Shown here piece by piece: positions 39,400-49,669 of a DNA stretch of 64,000 bases. The stretch is from Flavobacteriales bacterium (lineage in GTDB: Bacteria > Bacteroidota > Bacteroidia > Flavobacteriales_D > Parvicellaceae). The stretch spans positions 27,404 to 91,403 of the forward strand of contig JAQXDK010000013.1 in assembly GCA_029251405.1 (NCBI GenBank). The letters are read 5' to 3'. The notes under the pieces were generated by a model. It had not been told where the DNA came from and made no database searches. It saw nothing but the letters and a program-made list of their open reading frames with translations. The position numbers were made by a program, and so were the translations under genes. Numbering within the stretch: position 1 is the stretch's first letter; every line of letters begins with the position of its first letter.

Positions 39400-39960
39400 T
39401 TGAGCAAATTAATAATTATAGACAACTACGATTCATTCACTTACAATTTAGTTCACTATTTGGAACCTTATTGTAAAGAAATAACAGTTTTTAGAAATGA
39501 CGATATTAACTATCAAAAAATTTCAAACTCTCATAAAATATTGTTATCTCCGGGACCTGGTTTGCCAAAAGAAAACAAAGAACTTATAAATGTTATAGAT
39601 AGGTTTCACCTAACCAATAATATTTTAGGAATTTGCCTTGGTTATCAAGCATTAGGTGAATATTTTGGAGCCAAATTATATAATTTACCAGTGGTAAGAC
39701 ACGGTATCCAAACTAAGCTTAAGGTATTGGATCATGAACAACTTTTTAAAAATTTACCCGGTAGTTTTTTAATCGGTCACTATCATTCTTGGATAATTAA
39801 AGAAATTCCTAAACAATTGAAAATTTGCGCTATTGATTATGAAAAAAATGCAATGGCTTTTAGACATCTTTATTTGAATATTTATGGTATTCAATTCCAT
39901 CCGGAAAGTATTTTGACCGAACATGGTCAAGAAATATTGAAAAACTGGATCAATAGTTAA
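39400..39960 (+). CDS. pabA: Aminodeoxychorismate/anthranilate synthase glutamine amidotransferase subunit
   Basis: 186 aa, class I glutamine amidotransferase. DNYDSFTYNLVHYL at the start, nucleophile Cys in GICLGYQALGEYFG, and QFHPESILTEHGQEIL (His and Glu) complete the triad. It releases ammonia for PabB (folate) or TrpE (tryptophan). The two roles cannot be split by sequence here; a folate role is slightly favoured by the PabC-like gene at 53986. The start is TTG at 39400, with no ATG nearby in frame. The component I gene is not adjacent, which is unusual. It is followed by valS after 65 bases. Confidence 0.85.
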   Translation: MSKLIIIDNYDSFTYNLVHYLEPYCKEITVFRNDDINYQKISNSHKILLSPGPGLPKENKELINVIDRFHLTNNILGICLGYQALGEYFGAKLYNLPVVRHGIQTKLKVLDHEQLFKNLPGSFLIGHYHSWIIKEIPKQLKICAIDYEKNAMAFRHLYLNIYGIQFHPESILTEHGQEILKNWINS

Positions 39961-39999
39961 AAAAAAACAATAAAGTCTCTTACTTTAAGAATGTAAAAT

Positions 40000-40007
40000 T
40001 ACTTTTG
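40000..40007 (+). promoter_or_regulatory. Putative -7 promoter element of valS
   Basis: Exact TACTTTTG, 19 bases before the valS ATG. No TTG at 17-23 bases upstream was found. Confidence 0.45.
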
Positions 40008-40025
40008 TAAAACTTACTTAAAATA

Positions 40026-42653
40026 ATGGAAATTTCAAAAACATATGACCCATCAATTTCAGAAGATAAATGGTATAAAAAATGGCTTTCTGAAGGTTTG
40101 TTTAAATCACAACCTGACGATAGAGAATCTTACACCATTGTAATACCACCTCCAAATGTTACGGGAGTATTGCACATGGGACATATGCTTAATAACACCA
40201 TCCAAGATGTTCTAGTTAGAAGAGCTCGAATGTTTGGTAAAAATGCATGTTGGGTCCCGGGAACAGATCATGCTTCAATAGCAACAGAAGCAAAAGTTGT
40301 TCAAAAACTACGTAAGGAAGGTATTAAAAAAGGGGATTTATCTAGAGAAGAATTTTTAAAACATGCCTGGGATTGGACTGAAAAGCACGGAGGAGTTATT
40401 TTGAGTCAATTAAAAAAGCTAGGAGCATCCTGCGATTGGGACAGAACTAGCTTCACCATGGACAAAGACTATTATGATAGTGTTTTAAAAGTATTTTGTG
40501 ACTTACATGATAAGGGTTTAATTTATCGTGGAGAAAGAATGATCAATTGGGATCCATCTGCAAAAACAGCTCTTAGCGACGAAGAAGTTTTCTACAAAGA
40601 AGTAAACTCAAAATTATATTACGTAAGGTATAAAGTTGATGGTTCCGATGATGAATGGATTCAAGTAGCAACAACCAGACCTGAAACTATTTTAGGAGAT
40701 ACTGCAATATGTATAAATCCTAAGGATCATCGTTACAGTCATTTAAAAGGTAAGAAAGCAGTTGTTCCTTTAATAAATAGAACCATTCCTATCATATTTG
40801 ATGAATATGTTGACATGGAATTTGGTACTGGTTGTCTTAAAATTACTCCTGCACATGATCCTAATGATTATGAGTTAGGAAAAAAACACAACTTAGAAGT
40901 CATAAATATTTTAGATGCATCTGGTAAACTTAACAAAAACGCCCAACTACACATTGGAGAAGATAGGTTTGATGTAAGAAAATCTATTTCAGTAGAATTA
41001 GAGGAGTCAGGGTATTTAATTAAAATGGAAGACCATATAAATAAAATAGGTTTTTCTGAGAGAACAGATGCTGTAATAGAACCTAGACTTTCCTTACAAT
41101 GGTTTTGTTCTATGAAAGAATTAAGCATTCCTGCACTAGATAATGTAATGAACGATACTGTACAATTCCATCCATCTAAATTTAAAAACACCTATAGACA
41201 TTGGATGGAGAATATAAGAGATTGGTGCATCTCAAGACAACTTTGGTGGGGACATCAAATACCTGCCTATTTTTATGGAGAAGGTAAAGATGATTTTGTA
41301 GTGGCACCAACGAAAGAATTGGCTTTAGAAAAGCTTAATAAATCCTCTGATACTAAATATTCTATAAACGATTTAAAACAAGATGAAGATGTGATGGATA
41401 CATGGTTTTCATCATGGATTTGGCCAATCGCTGTTTTTAATGGCTTTTCAGGAGACAAAAAAGAATTGGACTATTATTTTCCTACTAATGATTTAGTTAC
41501 AGCTCCAGAAATTATGTTTTTTTGGGTAGCGAGAATGATTATTTCTGGTTATGAATATGAAAATAAACCTCCTTTTAAAAATGTTTACTTCACAGGCATT
41601 GTTAGAGATCAACTGGGAAGAAAAATGTCAAAATCTCTTGGTAACAGTCCTGACCCTTTAGATTTGATTAAAAAATATGGAGCAGATGGAGTAAGAGTTG
41701 GTATGTTGCTTTCATCACCAGCTGGAAACGATCTTTTATTTGACAGTAGTTTGTGTGAACAAGGAAGAAATTTCACTAATAAAGTTTGGAATTCGTTTAG
41801 ACTTATTAGTTCATGGACTGTTAGCGAAGAAATTGAACAAGCAGAATCGTCTATAGTTGCTTTAAAATGGATTGAATCTAAGATTTCAGAAAACATTGAT
41901 AAAATTAATGCATCATATGATAAATTCAGAATTTCTGAAGCCTTGATGATTACCTACAAAACCATTTGGGATGACTATTGTTCTTGGTTTTTAGAAATGA
42001 TTAAACCTGACTATCAACAACCAATTGATGTATTAACCTATAATTCCGTTGTAAATATTTTAGAAATTTTACTAAAAATTGTCCATCCGTTTACGCCATT
42101 TATCGCTGAAGAAATTTGGCAACAGCTTAAAAATAGAAATAACACTTACATTGTAAATGCTCAATGGCCTAAAGATTTAATTAAAGAATCTTTAATTCTG
42201 GAAGAATTTAATCATTTTCAAGAAACTGTTATGAGTTTAAGAAACCTTAGAAAAGAGAATAACATTTCAAATAAAGTTGTATTAGACTTAAAAATAAAAG
42301 TAAATAATTCTTGGTCTAAAAGTTTTGATACTCTGTTAATCAAATTATGTAATTTATCTACTCTTGAATTCTGTGAAAACACTATAAATGGTTCTTATTC
42401 ATTTATTGTAAATAACAATGAGTTTTTTGTTCCATTTACAGACACAATTGATGTAGAAGCTGAAAGCATAAATATTAAAATTGAAATTGAAAAGAAAAAA
42501 AGCTTTTTGGAAAGTGTTCTAAAAAAACTCAATAATTCAAGATTTGTTGAAAATGCACCAAAAAACGTTGTAGATCTAGAATTAAAGAAAAAAGATGATG
42601 CTGCAAAACAAATTAATATATTAGAAGAAAGGTTGAAAAACCTAAACTCATAA
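40026..42653 (+). CDS. valS: Valine-tRNA ligase
   Basis: 875 aa, class I. HIGH motif as HMGH in NVTGVLHMGHML, editing domain (CP1) in the middle, KMSKS as GRKMSKSLGNSPDPLD, and a C-terminal coiled-coil tRNA arm (about 805-875; EKKKSFLESVLKKLNNSRFVENAPKNVVDLE). DHASIATE and ARMIISGYE-type regions are present. Length is typical for bacterial ValRS of this clade (about 870-880). It heads a run valS, glycosyltransferase, ettA, cyclophilin, hydrolase with gaps of 4-20 bases. Confidence 0.97.
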   Translation: MEISKTYDPSISEDKWYKKWLSEGLFKSQPDDRESYTIVIPPPNVTGVLHMGHMLNNTIQDVLVRRARMFGKNACWVPGTDHASIATEAKVVQKLRKEGIKKGDLSREEFLKHAWDWTEKHGGVILSQLKKLGASCDWDRTSFTMDKDYYDSVLKVFCDLHDKGLIYRGERMINWDPSAKTALSDEEVFYKEVNSKLYYVRYKVDGSDDEWIQVATTRPETILGDTAICINPKDHRYSHLKGKKAVVPLINRTIPIIFDEYVDMEFGTGCLKITPAHDPNDYELGKKHNLEVINILDASGKLNKNAQLHIGEDRFDVRKSISVELEESGYLIKMEDHINKIGFSERTDAVIEPRLSLQWFCSMKELSIPALDNVMNDTVQFHPSKFKNTYRHWMENIRDWCISRQLWWGHQIPAYFYGEGKDDFVVAPTKELALEKLNKSSDTKYSINDLKQDEDVMDTWFSSWIWPIAVFNGFSGDKKELDYYFPTNDLVTAPEIMFFWVARMIISGYEYENKPPFKNVYFTGIVRDQLGRKMSKSLGNSPDPLDLIKKYGADGVRVGMLLSSPAGNDLLFDSSLCEQGRNFTNKVWNSFRLISSWTVSEEIEQAESSIVALKWIESKISENIDKINASYDKFRISEALMITYKTIWDDYCSWFLEMIKPDYQQPIDVLTYNSVVNILEILLKIVHPFTPFIAEEIWQQLKNRNNTYIVNAQWPKDLIKESLILEEFNHFQETVMSLRNLRKENNISNKVVLDLKIKVNNSWSKSFDTLLIKLCNLSTLEFCENTINGSYSFIVNNNEFFVPFTDTIDVEAESINIKIEIEKKKSFLESVLKKLNNSRFVENAPKNVVDLELKKKDDAAKQINILEERLKNLNS

Positions 42654-42669
42654 TGTATGGTTTTCTAAA

Positions 42670-43788
42670 ATGAAAAATATTTTATTTCTTTCTTCATGGT
42701 TTCCAAGTAAGGTTCATTCCACACTGGGGAATTTTGTTAAATACCATGCTCATTCAGCAGCAAAATTTAATAATATATACGTTCTTTACATTGTAGCAGA
42801 TGATACTTTAAAAAACTACAAATTAGAATCTTTTAAAGAAGAAAATTTATTAATAACCATTGTCTATTTTAAAAGAGGCATTTTTAAATACTTTAATTAT
42901 TGGAACGCATTCTTAAAAGGACTTCACTTTTTAATGAAGGAAAAAGCCATTGAATTTGATTTGGTACATATGAACATTATGCATCCGGGTATATGGCAAG
43001 CATTGTATCTTTATTATAAACATCAACTTCCATTTATAGTGTCTGAAAATTGGCACGGGTTTCAAGATTTGTCCAGATATAAACTAAGCCGTTTACAATA
43101 TTTTTTAATAAAAAAAGGCTTTAAAAAATCTAATTTCATTTGTCCCGTATCAATACAATTGCAAGATTGTATGAAAAAAGCAGGTTATTCTGCTAGTTAT
43201 AAAATTATTCCTAATGTAGTTAATACCAATACTTTTAAAATTGGAGAAAAAAAAACATTGAATTCTTTTACATTTTTACACGTTTCAACACTTGAAGACT
43301 CGATAAAAAATGTTTCTGGAATTATTGATGCTTTTGATAAAGTGGACATACCCAATGCGTTTCTTAAAATAATTGGTGACGGACCTACCCATTGGATTTC
43401 AGAAAAAGTAAACAATTTAAAACTATCCAATTCAATTATTGTAAAAGGTAAAATGAATCACAAAGACATTTCAAAAGAAATGCAAATGGCAAATGCTTTT
43501 GTTTTGTTTAGTAATATTGAAAATCTACCTCTTGTTTTAATTGAGTCCATGGCTTGTGGAACTCCATTTATAGCTAGTAACGTTGGTGGTGTTGCAGAAC
43601 TGCATAATGATGATGTTGGAGTTTTAGTTGAATCTGGTAATTCCAAAGAATTAACTTTACAAATGGAATTATTATATAGTAATTATAAAAAATACGATGC
43701 TAAAATAATAAGACAACATGCAATAAATCATTATTCAGAAGAAGTAGTAGGTAAACAATTTAATGATTTATATATTGAAATTCTTTAA
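42670..43788 (+). CDS. Glycosyltransferase family 4
   Basis: 372 aa, GT-B fold. SSWFPSKVHSTLGNFVKYHA at the N-terminus; C-terminal catalytic part with KGKMNHKDISKEMQMANAFVLFSNIENLPLVLIESMACGTPFIASNVGGVAEL (the EX7E motif lies in ENLPLVLIE). Substrate not known; cell-envelope or exopolysaccharide glycan likely. Located 16 bases after valS and 20 before ettA, so the context gives no hint of pathway. Confidence 0.88.
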   Translation: MKNILFLSSWFPSKVHSTLGNFVKYHAHSAAKFNNIYVLYIVADDTLKNYKLESFKEENLLITIVYFKRGIFKYFNYWNAFLKGLHFLMKEKAIEFDLVHMNIMHPGIWQALYLYYKHQLPFIVSENWHGFQDLSRYKLSRLQYFLIKKGFKKSNFICPVSIQLQDCMKKAGYSASYKIIPNVVNTNTFKIGEKKTLNSFTFLHVSTLEDSIKNVSGIIDAFDKVDIPNAFLKIIGDGPTHWISEKVNNLKLSNSIIVKGKMNHKDISKEMQMANAFVLFSNIENLPLVLIESMACGTPFIASNVGGVAELHNDDVGVLVESGNSKELTLQMELLYSNYKKYDAKIIRQHAINHYSEEVVGKQFNDLYIEIL

Positions 43789-43808
43789 TACAAACTAAAA
43801 ATTAGTTC

Positions 43809-45497
43809 ATGTCAGACGATAAGAAAATTATATTTTCCATGGTTAAGGTTAGTAAACAAACACCACAAGGGAAACAGATAATAAAAGATATACACTTGTC
43901 TTTTTATTACGGAGCAAAAATTGGAATTTTAGGATTAAATGGTGCAGGGAAATCTACAGTTATGAAAATTATAGCTGGTTTAGATAAAAGCTATCAAGGC
44001 GACGTTGTATTTTCTCCAGGATATAAAGTTGGATACTTAGCTCAGGAACCAATTTTAGACGAATCAAAAACTGTAAAAGAGATTGTTCAAGAGGGAGTGC
44101 AGGAAACAGTTGATCTGTTAAAAAAATATGATGACATTAATAATCAATTCATGGATGAGCAGATCATTAACGATCCTGATAAAATGAATAAACTGATTGA
44201 ACAACAAGGAAAAGTGCAAGAGCAAATAGACCAAATAGATGCTTGGAACTTGGATTCTAAGCTGGAATTAGCAATGGATGCCTTGAGAACTCCAAGTGGA
44301 GAGTCTTCAATTAAAAATCTTTCTGGAGGAGAAAGAAGAAGGGTTGCACTTTGCAGATTACTTCTTCAACAACCCGATATTTTATTATTAGATGAACCTA
44401 CTAACCATTTAGATGCTGAATCTGTTCATTGGTTAGAGCAGCATCTACAAAATTACAAAGGAACTGTAATCGCAGTTACCCACGATAGATACTTTCTTGA
44501 CAATGTAGCTGGTTGGATTTTAGAATTAGATAGAGGACAAGGAATACCTTTTAAGGGAAACTACAGTTCTTGGCTTGAACAAAAGTCCAAAAGACTAGCA
44601 CAAGAAGAAAAAACAGAAAGTAAAAGAAAAAAAGCTTTAGATAGAGAATTGGAATGGGTAAAAAAAGGACAAAAGGGAAGACAATCTAAAGGAAAAGCGA
44701 GATTGAATAGTTATAATGATTTAATGAATCAATCAATTAAAGAGAAAGAAACAAAAATTGAAATTCCTATTCCAAATGGCCCAAGACTTGGAAATGATGT
44801 AATTCAAGCAGTTAATGTATCTAAAGGTTATGATAATAAATTGCTCTATGAGAATTTAAATTTCAATTTACCACCAGCTGGAATTGTAGGAATAATTGGT
44901 CCTAATGGAGCCGGAAAAACAACTCTTTTTAAAATGATCATGAAAGAGGAAAATGTTGATAGTGGGGAATTTAAAGTAGGACAAACAGTGAAAATTGGTT
45001 ATGTAGATCAAAGACATAAATCAATTGATGAAAATAAATCTGTTTATGAAGTCATTAGTGAAGGTAATGAAGTAATAGAAATTGGTGGTCAGAGTATCAA
45101 TTCCAGAGCCTATGTCTCTAAATTTAATTTTAATGGTGCTGACCAACAGAAAAAAGTTGGAATTCTTTCTGGTGGAGAAAGAAACCGTTTGCACCTTGCA
45201 ATGACACTTAAAATCGAAGCCAATGTGCTATTATTAGACGAACCTACCAATGATATAGATGTAAATACGTTAAGAGCTCTAGAAGAAGGAATAGAGAGTT
45301 TTGCGGGATGTGCAGTAGTAATATCTCATGACAGATGGTTTTTAGATAGAATATGTACACATATATTAGCATTCGAAGGTAATTCCGATGTCTACTTTTT
45401 CGAAGGTGGATATTCAGAATATGAAGAAAATAGAAAGAAGAGATTGGGTAATGATATTATACCAACAAGAATTAAGTATAAAAAATTAACTAGATAA
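43809..45497 (+). CDS. ettA: Energy-dependent translational throttle protein EttA
   Basis: 562 aa. ABC-F protein with two nucleotide-binding domains and no membrane part. Walker A motifs GLNGAGKST (42-50) and [12 protein letters not shown] signatures [11 protein letters not shown] and [13 protein letters not shown], Walker [12 protein letters not shown] and LLLDEPTND. The linker includes [28 protein letters not shown], the P-site tRNA interacting motif of the EttA group. EttA binds the ribosomal E site and slows the first steps of elongation when energy is low. Fits the operon with valS by theme (translation), though not by strict pathway. Confidence 0.95.
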   Translation: MSDDKKIIFSMVKVSKQTPQGKQIIKDIHLSFYYGAKIGILGLNGAGKSTVMKIIAGLDKSYQGDVVFSPGYKVGYLAQEPILDESKTVKEIVQEGVQETVDLLKKYDDINNQFMDEQIINDPDKMNKLIEQQGKVQEQIDQIDAWNLDSKLELAMDALRTPSGESSIKNLSGGERRRVALCRLLLQQPDILLLDEPTNHLDAESVHWLEQHLQNYKGTVIAVTHDRYFLDNVAGWILELDRGQGIPFKGNYSSWLEQKSKRLAQEEKTESKRKKALDRELEWVKKGQKGRQSKGKARLNSYNDLMNQSIKEKETKIEIPIPNGPRLGNDVIQAVNVSKGYDNKLLYENLNFNLPPAGIVGIIGPNGAGKTTLFKMIMKEENVDSGEFKVGQTVKIGYVDQRHKSIDENKSVYEVISEGNEVIEIGGQSINSRAYVSKFNFNGADQQKKVGILSGGERNRLHLAMTLKIEANVLLLDEPTNDIDVNTLRALEEGIESFAGCAVVISHDRWFLDRICTHILAFEGNSDVYFFEGGYSEYEENRKKRLGNDIIPTRIKYKKLTR

Positions 45498-45508
45498 ATA
45501 CATATAAA

Positions 45509-45943
45509 ATGAAAAAAGCAATAATTAATACAAATAAAGGAGAAATGGAAGTAGAGTTTTATGAAAAAGACGCTCCTAAAACAGTGAAAAACTTTATTGA
45601 GTTAATTGAAAAAGAATATTACGATGGTTTAACATTTCATAGAGTAATTCCAGATTTTGTTATTCAAGGTGGATGCCCACAAGGAACTGGTGTAGGTGGG
45701 CCAGGATATTCAATTGATTGTGAGTTAGACGGAGACAATCAATTCCACGACACAGGTGTTCTTTCAATGGCTCATGCAGGTAGAAATACTGGAGGATCGC
45801 AATTTTTTATTTGTCATAGCAGAAATAACACATCACATTTAGATAGAAACCATACTTGTTTTGGTAAAGTAGTGAAAGGAATAGAAGTAATTAATCTTAT
45901 TGCTGAAGGAGATAAAATTAATACCATAAAAATTACAGAATAA
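45509..45943 (+). CDS. Cyclophilin-type peptidyl-prolyl cis-trans isomerase
   Basis: 144 aa, no signal peptide, so cytoplasmic (PpiB type). The cyclophilin fold is recognised from [29 protein letters not shown], the active-site Arg in [35 protein letters not shown] and [13 protein letters not shown]. It speeds proline isomerisation. It is short for a cyclophilin because loop lengths are minimal. It follows ettA by 11 bases and precedes the hydrolase by four. Confidence 0.94.
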   Translation: MKKAIINTNKGEMEVEFYEKDAPKTVKNFIELIEKEYYDGLTFHRVIPDFVIQGGCPQGTGVGGPGYSIDCELDGDNQFHDTGVLSMAHAGRNTGGSQFFICHSRNNTSHLDRNHTCFGKVVKGIEVINLIAEGDKINTIKITE

Positions 45944-45947
45944 ATAT

Positions 45948-46772
45948 TTGAAAAAAAAATCATTTATTATTGAAGGGAATTCATCAACAGAATCACCTAT
46001 TTCATGTGACTATTCATATGCTAATAGTCAATCAAAATTGGTGGTGTTTTGTCATGGTTTTAAAGGTTTTAAGGACTGGGGATGTTGGAATCTAGTAGCT
46101 AAACATTTTGTAAACGAAGGATTTAATTTTTTAAAATTTAATTTTTCCCATAATGGAACTACTTTAACAAAACCCTTGGAAATAACTGATTTTGAATCTT
46201 TTAGCGAAAATAATTATTCAATTGAGGTTCAAGATGTAGATCGAGTAATAAAGTATCTATCAGCTCCTGAAAATAATTTTATTTTTGATGAATTATTTAT
46301 GATTGGTCATAGCAGAGGAGGAGGAATTGCCTGTTTAGCTAGTCAACACCATAATTTTTCTAAATTAATTACATGGGCAGGAGTTGCCGATTTCGGGGAG
46401 AGATTTCCTTCAAATAATGAACTTCTTTTATGGAAAAAAAATAAAGTTAGATATATTCTAAATAACAGAACTGGGGAAAAATATCCTCAAAAATACCAAT
46501 TCTATGAAAATTTCGTTAGTAACAATGTTGTTCTTAATATATCAAATGCTTTAAAAGCATTTAAAGGAAATTTATTGGTTTGTTTTGCAGTACTTGATCA
46601 AGTTCTTCCTAAAGAATATGCTCAGAGAATGAGTTCACAAGTCAAAGGATCAATAATGAAATCTATCAGAACCAATCATACATTTGGATCTAAACACCCT
46701 TGGAATAAAGACTTCTTACCTCCAGCACTCTTAGAATTGTGCAATAAAACTATTTCGTTTTTAAACGACTGA
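45948..46772 (+). CDS. Alpha/beta hydrolase family protein
   Basis: 274 aa. Alpha/beta hydrolase fold with nucleophile Ser in GHSRGGG and the oxyanion-like HGFKGFKDWG loop. A likely Asp is in VLDQVLP and a His in IRTNHTFG, giving a plausible triad. The substrate (ester or peptide) is unknown. The start is TTG at 45948, four bases after the cyclophilin stop; the N-terminal KKKSFIIEGN fits directly, with no ATG nearby. It is convergent with the glycerol facilitator gene. Confidence 0.8.
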   Translation: MKKKSFIIEGNSSTESPISCDYSYANSQSKLVVFCHGFKGFKDWGCWNLVAKHFVNEGFNFLKFNFSHNGTTLTKPLEITDFESFSENNYSIEVQDVDRVIKYLSAPENNFIFDELFMIGHSRGGGIACLASQHHNFSKLITWAGVADFGERFPSNNELLLWKKNKVRYILNNRTGEKYPQKYQFYENFVSNNVVLNISNALKAFKGNLLVCFAVLDQVLPKEYAQRMSSQVKGSIMKSIRTNHTFGSKHPWNKDFLPPALLELCNKTISFLND

Positions 46773-46776
46773 TGAT

Positions 46777-47526
46777 TCAACTATTTACTGTATAAAAAAT
46801 AAATGCTGCAAATGCTGCTCCAATAAAAGGTCCTACAACCGGTACTAAAGCATATTTCCAATCAGGATTTTTATTTTTTTTTCTGGGCAGTAGAGCGTAG
46901 ATTAATCTCGGACCAAAATCTCGTGCGGGATTAATGGCGTACCCAGTAGTTCCGCCCAAAGACATACCAATTACTATAACTAAAATACCAACAGGTAAAG
47001 CTTCTAAGGAACCTAAACCAAAATTGGTCACAGTAGAGTTAGTAATTTCAATATTTGGGTTGGCTATAAATAAAATTCCAAATACCAACATAAAAGTACC
47101 CATAGCTTCAGAAAAAATATTGTTTTTATAATTTCTAATCGCTGGTGATGTGCAAAAAGTAGATTTTATTGTGTTTTCATCTTCCGTTATTTTGTAATGG
47201 TCTATATAAAATATGTAGGTCAATAATGATCCTAACATAGCTCCTAAAAGTTGAGATACAAAATAACCAAAAACTAAATTCCAAGAAAATTTACCAACTA
47301 GTGCTAATCCAAGAGTCACTGCAGGGTTCAAGTGTGCTCCACTGTAACTCGAAGTAATAAATACAGCAACAAATACAGCAAAACCCCATGCAAATGTTAT
47401 TAATAAAATAGGGGACTGTTGATAACCATATGTTTTTTTTAAACTGACGTTAGCGACAACACCATTTCCTATAAATAAAAGAATAGCTGTTCCAATAAAC
47501 TCTGCTATAAATGCCTTAATTTCCAT
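46777..47526 (-). CDS. glpF: Glycerol facilitator / aquaglyceroporin
   Basis: 249 aa, six membrane helices with two NPA loops: HLNPAVTLG and YAINPARDFGPR. The Asp after the second NPAR is the mark of glycerol-permeable members (GlpF) rather than water-only aquaporins. It lets glycerol diffuse into the cell where GlpK traps it. The gene begins 16 bases after glpK and is downstream of it, in a two-gene unit. The glycerol-3-phosphate dehydrogenase gene is not adjacent. Confidence 0.93.
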   Translation of the reverse strand: MEIKAFIAEFIGTAILLFIGNGVVANVSLKKTYGYQQSPILLITFAWGFAVFVAVFITSSYSGAHLNPAVTLGLALVGKFSWNLVFGYFVSQLLGAMLGSLLTYIFYIDHYKITEDENTIKSTFCTSPAIRNYKNNIFSEAMGTFMLVFGILFIANPNIEITNSTVTNFGLGSLEALPVGILVIVIGMSLGGTTGYAINPARDFGPRLIYALLPRKKNKNPDWKYALVPVVGPFIGAAFAAFIFYTVNS

Positions 47527-47542
47527 GGATATAAAATTTAGT

Positions 47543-49012
47543 CTAAATTAATGTTTTAATATGCTTATTCCAGTTTAAAAGTAATTCTTGTTTGCTTTCT
47601 TTTGGTTGGAAAGTATCATTTTTTTTATTGAGTTTTTTTAAATCCTCCAAAGAACTCCAATATCCAGAACCTAGACCAGACATAAAAGCCACTCCAAGAG
47701 CTGTACACTCGGTAACCATTGGTCTAATAACTTCTTTTTGAAGAAGATCGGACTGTATTTGCATTAATAAATTATTATTAGATGCTCCTCCATCAACTTT
47801 CAATGAAGAAAATTTAATATTTGCATCCTTTTCCATAGAAAGGATAATCTCGTAAGTTCTTATTGCTATTGATTCTAATGCAGCTCTTGCAATATGACCT
47901 TTAGATGTATTCCTAGTTATTCCAAAAATAGCACCCTTCACATCGGGATTCCAATAAGGAGCACCCAATCCTGTAAGTGCAGGTATTAATGTAAGGCCAC
48001 CATTTGTTGTTTCAGATTCTGCAAGTAGTTCAATTTCGTAAGCTTTAGAAATAATACCCAATCCATCTCTTAACCATTGAATTAAAGACCCTGCAATAAA
48101 TACACTTCCTTCAATAGCATAATTAGTAGTACCGTTTATTTGGTAAGCAACGGTAGTCAACATCTTATTACTTGATTTAACAATTTGAGATCCTGTATTC
48201 ATCATTGAAAAACATCCTGTACCATATGTGTTTTTAACATCACCTTTATTGAAGCACATTTGTCCGAATAATGCTGACTGTTGGTCTCCAGCAATTGCAG
48301 TAATAGGTATTTCTTGACCTAAAATACCATCGTTAATATGGGCTATAAATTCTGAATTTGATACAATTTTTGGAAGAATATTATAAGGAATATTAAGAAT
48401 ATTTAGAAGTTCTTGATCCCATTCTAGACTATGGATATTAAAAAGGAGTGTTCTACTTGCGTTGGTAACATCTGTTACATGAACCTCTCCGCAAGTTAAA
48501 TTCCATATTAGCCAAGAATCAATAGTACCAAATGCTAGTTGATTAGCTTTTGCAAGTTGAAATAATTTGGGATCATTTTCTAAAATCCATTTTATTTTTG
48601 TTCCTGAAAAGTAAGGGTCTAACAGCAGTCCTGTTTTATCAGTAAACTTTTGCTCTAAATTTTTACTTTTTAAATCATCGCAATAATCTGCCGTTCTTCT
48701 GTCTTGCCATACAATAGCATTGTAAACAGGTAAACCAGTATTTTTATTCCAAATCACCGTAGTTTCTCTTTGATTCGTTATTCCAACGGATTGGATCATA
48801 TTGGCATTAATATTGGTTTTTTTCAGAACATCCTTAATGGCTCTTAATTGAGTATTCCAAATTTCCATTGGGTCATGTTCTACCCATCCATTTTTAGGAA
48901 AAAATTGTTGGAATTCATATTGTGATATTCCTATTATTTCACCTAAAATATTAACAACTACTGCTCTTGAACTGCTGGTGCCAGCATCAATAGAAAGAAT
49001 GTATTTATTCAT
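47543..49012 (-). CDS. glpK: Glycerol kinase
   Basis: 489 aa, FGGY family. DAGTSSSRAVV near the N-terminus, IVWQDRRTA, GDQQSALFGQ, KNTYGTGCF, GGLTLIPALTGLGAPYWNPDVKGAIFGITRNT and DGGASNN all fit. It phosphorylates glycerol to glycerol-3-phosphate with ATP. The first gene of the glpK-glpF unit. Length is normal (about 495). No exact TAnnTTTG was found upstream. Confidence 0.96.
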   Translation of the reverse strand: MNKYILSIDAGTSSSRAVVVNILGEIIGISQYEFQQFFPKNGWVEHDPMEIWNTQLRAIKDVLKKTNINANMIQSVGITNQRETTVIWNKNTGLPVYNAIVWQDRRTADYCDDLKSKNLEQKFTDKTGLLLDPYFSGTKIKWILENDPKLFQLAKANQLAFGTIDSWLIWNLTCGEVHVTDVTNASRTLLFNIHSLEWDQELLNILNIPYNILPKIVSNSEFIAHINDGILGQEIPITAIAGDQQSALFGQMCFNKGDVKNTYGTGCFSMMNTGSQIVKSSNKMLTTVAYQINGTTNYAIEGSVFIAGSLIQWLRDGLGIISKAYEIELLAESETTNGGLTLIPALTGLGAPYWNPDVKGAIFGITRNTSKGHIARAALESIAIRTYEIILSMEKDANIKFSSLKVDGGASNNNLLMQIQSDLLQKEVIRPMVTECTALGVAFMSGLGSGYWSSLEDLKKLNKKNDTFQPKESKQELLLNWNKHIKTLI

Positions 49013-49123
49013 GATTACAAGATAAAAGAAAGACCATTACTAAGGAAATAAAAGTATTTAAAATAGAAAGATTTTTTCATAGATGTAAATTTATTGGCAA
49101 ATAGATTATATATTTACCTTTTA

Positions 49124-49669
49124 ATGAAATCTACCGAGATTCTAAATAGCCTCCAAGTATCTCTTACTATTAAAAGGCTTTGTTCACAACTCATTGAAAA
49201 CCATCATACTTTTTCTAAATCTGTACTTATAGGTCTACAGCCTAATGGTATTTATCTTGCTAATAGACTTAAAACTGATTTGCAAAAATCCATAAATAAA
49301 GAAGTTCAAACAGGTTCTTTAGATATTACTTTTTTTAGGGACGATTTTAGAAGAAAAGAAAAGCCACTGATTCCAAGCGTAACCAATATAGATTTTTCCA
49401 TAGAGAATAAGAAAGTTATTCTTGTAGATGATGTGTTTTTCACCGGAAGAACCGTGAGATCAGCGTTAGACGCAATTATGACATTTGGGAGACCTTCTTC
49501 TGTTGAGTTTCTAACGTTAATTGAAAGAAGATTTGTTCAGAACATACCTATTAAAGCAGATTATATTGGAAAATCTATAGATACCATTAAAGAAGAAAAA
49601 GTTTCTGTTTTATGGAAGGAACAACATGGTAAAGATCAAATTTTATTGAATTCACCTATTTTAACATGA
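49124..49669 (+). CDS. pyrR: Pyrimidine operon regulator / uracil phosphoribosyltransferase PyrR
   Basis: 181 aa from the ATG at 49124 (MKSTEILNSLQ). A TTG start 30 bases upstream would add a non-conserved stretch. The PRPP loop VILVDDVFFTGRTVRSALDAI and the N-terminal QVSLTIKRLCSQLIEN region match PyrR. In Bacillus it binds pyr mRNA and attenuates; the RNA target in this lineage is unknown, and I see no attenuator hairpin upstream. It overlaps pyrB by four bases (ATGA), so both are co-translated. Confidence 0.93.
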   Translation: MKSTEILNSLQVSLTIKRLCSQLIENHHTFSKSVLIGLQPNGIYLANRLKTDLQKSINKEVQTGSLDITFFRDDFRRKEKPLIPSVTNIDFSIENKKVILVDDVFFTGRTVRSALDAIMTFGRPSSVEFLTLIERRFVQNIPIKADYIGKSIDTIKEEKVSVLWKEQHGKDQILLNSPILT

